Below, piece by piece: positions 4,241 through 5,428 of a stretch of 5,428 nt of DNA. The stretch's first letter is position 1. Each line of letters starts with the position of its first letter. The position numbers were made by a program, and so were the translations under genes. Origin of the DNA: a bacterium (GTDB taxonomy: Bacteria; 4484-113; JALSIF01); assembly GCA_026981635.1 (NCBI GenBank), contig JALSIF010000042.1, positions 1-5,428 on the forward strand, in the 5' to 3' direction. Below the pieces are notes generated by a model, which was not told where the DNA came from, did no database searches, and saw only the letters and a program-made list of their open reading frames with translations.

Positions 4241-5428
4241 CTATTTGAGCTTCACGTCAAAGCGCTTATAGCCCATCACCACGGTGGGGGTGTCGGGGTA
4301 GGCAACTTCGGTTTTCCTCACCGAGGGGAGGAAGCCCTCATCGTCGCGCAGGCGCTCGCTGGGGTTTATGAGCTCAACGATGAGGAGATCATTGGTCTCC
4401 GGGGGGAAGAGCAGGGCAAGCACCTCCTCGCCCGTCTCCGGTGGGGGCGGCTGGTGGTAGCGCACCACCCGCCGGGCCTCCTCCTTGAGCTTCTCCAGGT
4501 AGGCGGGGTAGACGTCGTGCTGGTAGGGGAGGGTTCCGCTTCCTCCCCTGACCTGGATCACCCAGCGGCCCGGCCTGACCTCTCCGTGGCGCTCAACCTG
4601 GTCGCCTGAGAGCACCACCAGCCGCTCCTCCTCCTTGCCGTGGTAGGGGAAGAGCTTCACCCTAACCGCCAGGGTGGCCTTGGTGGAGACTTCGTAGCTC
4701 CCGTCGGCGGCAGGCTTTAGGGGCTTAAACTCACCCTCCTCCATCACCCCCAGCTCGGCACCGGAGATGCGGGCGGTGCGGCGCTTTTGGGTGAAGTCTG
4801 CACTAATGCTTACCCCCTCCAGCTTGAATTCCTCCCGGTCGTTGAAGAAGAGCTTGCGCAGGGCCTGGGAGAGCTCTCCCGAGGCGGCAGCCACCGCAAA
4901 GCTTGAGTGATAGAGGTTGGTGTAGGTGATGGGCTCATCCCGTCCGGCAAGCTTGAGCTCATAGTCCACCTTGACCGTGCCGTAGCTCTCGTTGTCAATT
5001 AGCTTGGTCAGCCCAAACAGGGCAAGCATGGGCAGGTTGTCCACGATGAGGTCGGGGTGGGCGGCAAGCTGATAGATGTCCTCCCCTCCCCGGCCGGTGG
5101 TGGGGTCCTTGGCGGCGACCTTGAGGTTTACAAAGTCACCTTGGTACTCACCCAGAAAGCCGGCCACCCCTTGGAGGCGATCCTCCCGGATGGTCCCCAC
5201 GATGGGTCCTGGCTGGGAGAGTTGCCAGTTGCCGGTTAGGGAGGTGAAGGTGGCAAAGATAAGCTCCTGGGCCAGGGGGAGGTTTACCGTCCCCTTCATG
5301 TCAAGCACCGAGTGCCCGAAGGCGATAAACCGTCCCTGATCGTCAACTGCGGTGAGGGTGCCGGAAATGGAGAGGGGCAGTCCCCCTTTGGCCACCAGCA
5401 GGCTCACTGGCGAACCAGGCTTGAGGGG
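4241..5428 (-). CDS. SpoIVB/S55-peptidase-like protein, 3' part (5' end outside window)
   Basis: The reading frame is open to the right edge, giving the last 395 residues. A GTG at 5407 could pass for a start, but coding continues before it (PLKPGSPVSLLVAKGG), so it is internal. Numbered from the edge, residues 4-43 match the S55/SpoIVB-like pattern: PGS-V--LVAKG, then SGTLTAVD (22-29) and RFIAFGHSVLD (33-43), where His39 matches the catalytic His of SpoIVB. GPIVGTIREDRLQGVAGFLG (74-93) follows, like the family's GTI--DR--G--G. The rest is beta-rich, with a Pro-rich linker (PPPPETGEE) and a C-terminal VVMGYKRFDVKLK strand. I see no SGSP-type motif for the catalytic Ser after the His, so this may be a non-peptidase member. 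Related proteins are usually exported, but the N-terminus is missing. The gene seems to lead the run of genes in the window. Confidence 0.72.
   Translation of the reverse strand, partial: PLKPGSPVSLLVAKGGLPLSISGTLTAVDDQGRFIAFGHSVLDMKGTVNLPLAQELIFATFTSLTGNWQLSQPGPIVGTIREDRLQGVAGFLGEYQGDFVNLKVAAKDPTTGRGGEDIYQLAAHPDLIVDNLPMLALFGLTKLIDNESYGTVKVDYELKLAGRDEPITYTNLYHSSFAVAAASGELSQALRKLFFNDREEFKLEGVSISADFTQKRRTARISGAELGVMEEGEFKPLKPAADGSYEVSTKATLAVRVKLFPYHGKEEERLVVLSGDQVERHGEVRPGRWVIQVRGGSGTLPYQHDVYPAYLEKLKEEARRVVRYHQPPPPETGEEVLALLFPPETNDLLIVELINPSERLRDDEGFLPSVRKTEVAYPDTPTVVMGYKRFDVKLK

Noticed and set aside
5405-5407. GTG at 5407 as the start of the S55-like gene
   Set aside because: The frame is open to the edge and the preceding residues (PLKPGSP) continue the family pattern, so the gene is cut by the window.
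1-5428. tRNA, rRNA, CRISPR array, insertion sequence, attachment site or intrinsic terminator
   Set aside because: I saw no cloverleaf, direct-repeat array, transposase-like frame, terminal inverted repeats or hairpin followed by a U-run; nearly all bases are coding.

Overview
All eight genes in this window lie on the minus strand, so transcription runs from high to low coordinates. They are closely packed, with gaps of about -1 to 50 bases and no convincing intrinsic terminator (GC hairpin plus U-run). The DNA is clearly GC-rich by eye, with Shine-Dalgarno motifs before several genes. The organism is a bacterium, since the window holds a bacterial release factor 2 with its frameshift site. 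A SpoIVB/S55-like protein and bacterial microcompartment (BMC) vertex proteins would fit a Bacillota-like or other anaerobic or thermophilic lineage, but the phylum cannot be fixed from this sequence.

In transcription order: (1) the 3' part of a SpoIVB/S55-peptidase-like gene, cut by the right edge of the window (4241-5428). (2) A 37-base spacer with a perfect C/G-tract hairpin that buries the ribosome binding site of the next gene. (3) An unrecognised 119-residue soluble protein (3844-4203). (4) prfB, encoding peptide chain release factor 2, whose true start (3793) lies upstream of an in-frame UGA and which needs a programmed +1 frameshift at CUU-UGA-C. (5) An exported protein made only of a 5'-nucleotidase C-terminal domain (2014-2643). 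(6) A PaaI-type hotdog thioesterase (1529-2008), tightly coupled to it. (7) An exported M48 zinc metalloprotease (717-1508). (8) Two tandem EutN/CcmL-type BMC vertex proteins (336-683 and 31-333).

The genes do not form one obvious pathway. Three encode probable envelope or exported proteins (S55-like, 5'-nucleotidase C domain, M48 protease). prfB is translation housekeeping. The two EutN proteins point to a BMC locus that probably continues past base 1; no hexameric shell protein or encapsulated enzyme is visible here. The EutN pair may be a separate transcription unit, because a TATAAT box sits just before the first EutN start. A nearly identical 18-base block (15 of 18 bases) covers the prfB start. 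Neither start has a normal Shine-Dalgarno, so both may be promoters giving very short or leaderless mRNAs.

The most notable points are the prfB recoding site, which makes a naive ORF call start at the wrong ATG; the shared start-region motif; the paired BMC vertex genes with a hint of a third at the edge; and two exported proteins built on enzyme-family domains that seem to lack key family residues. I found no clear sign of a wholly new system in this window.
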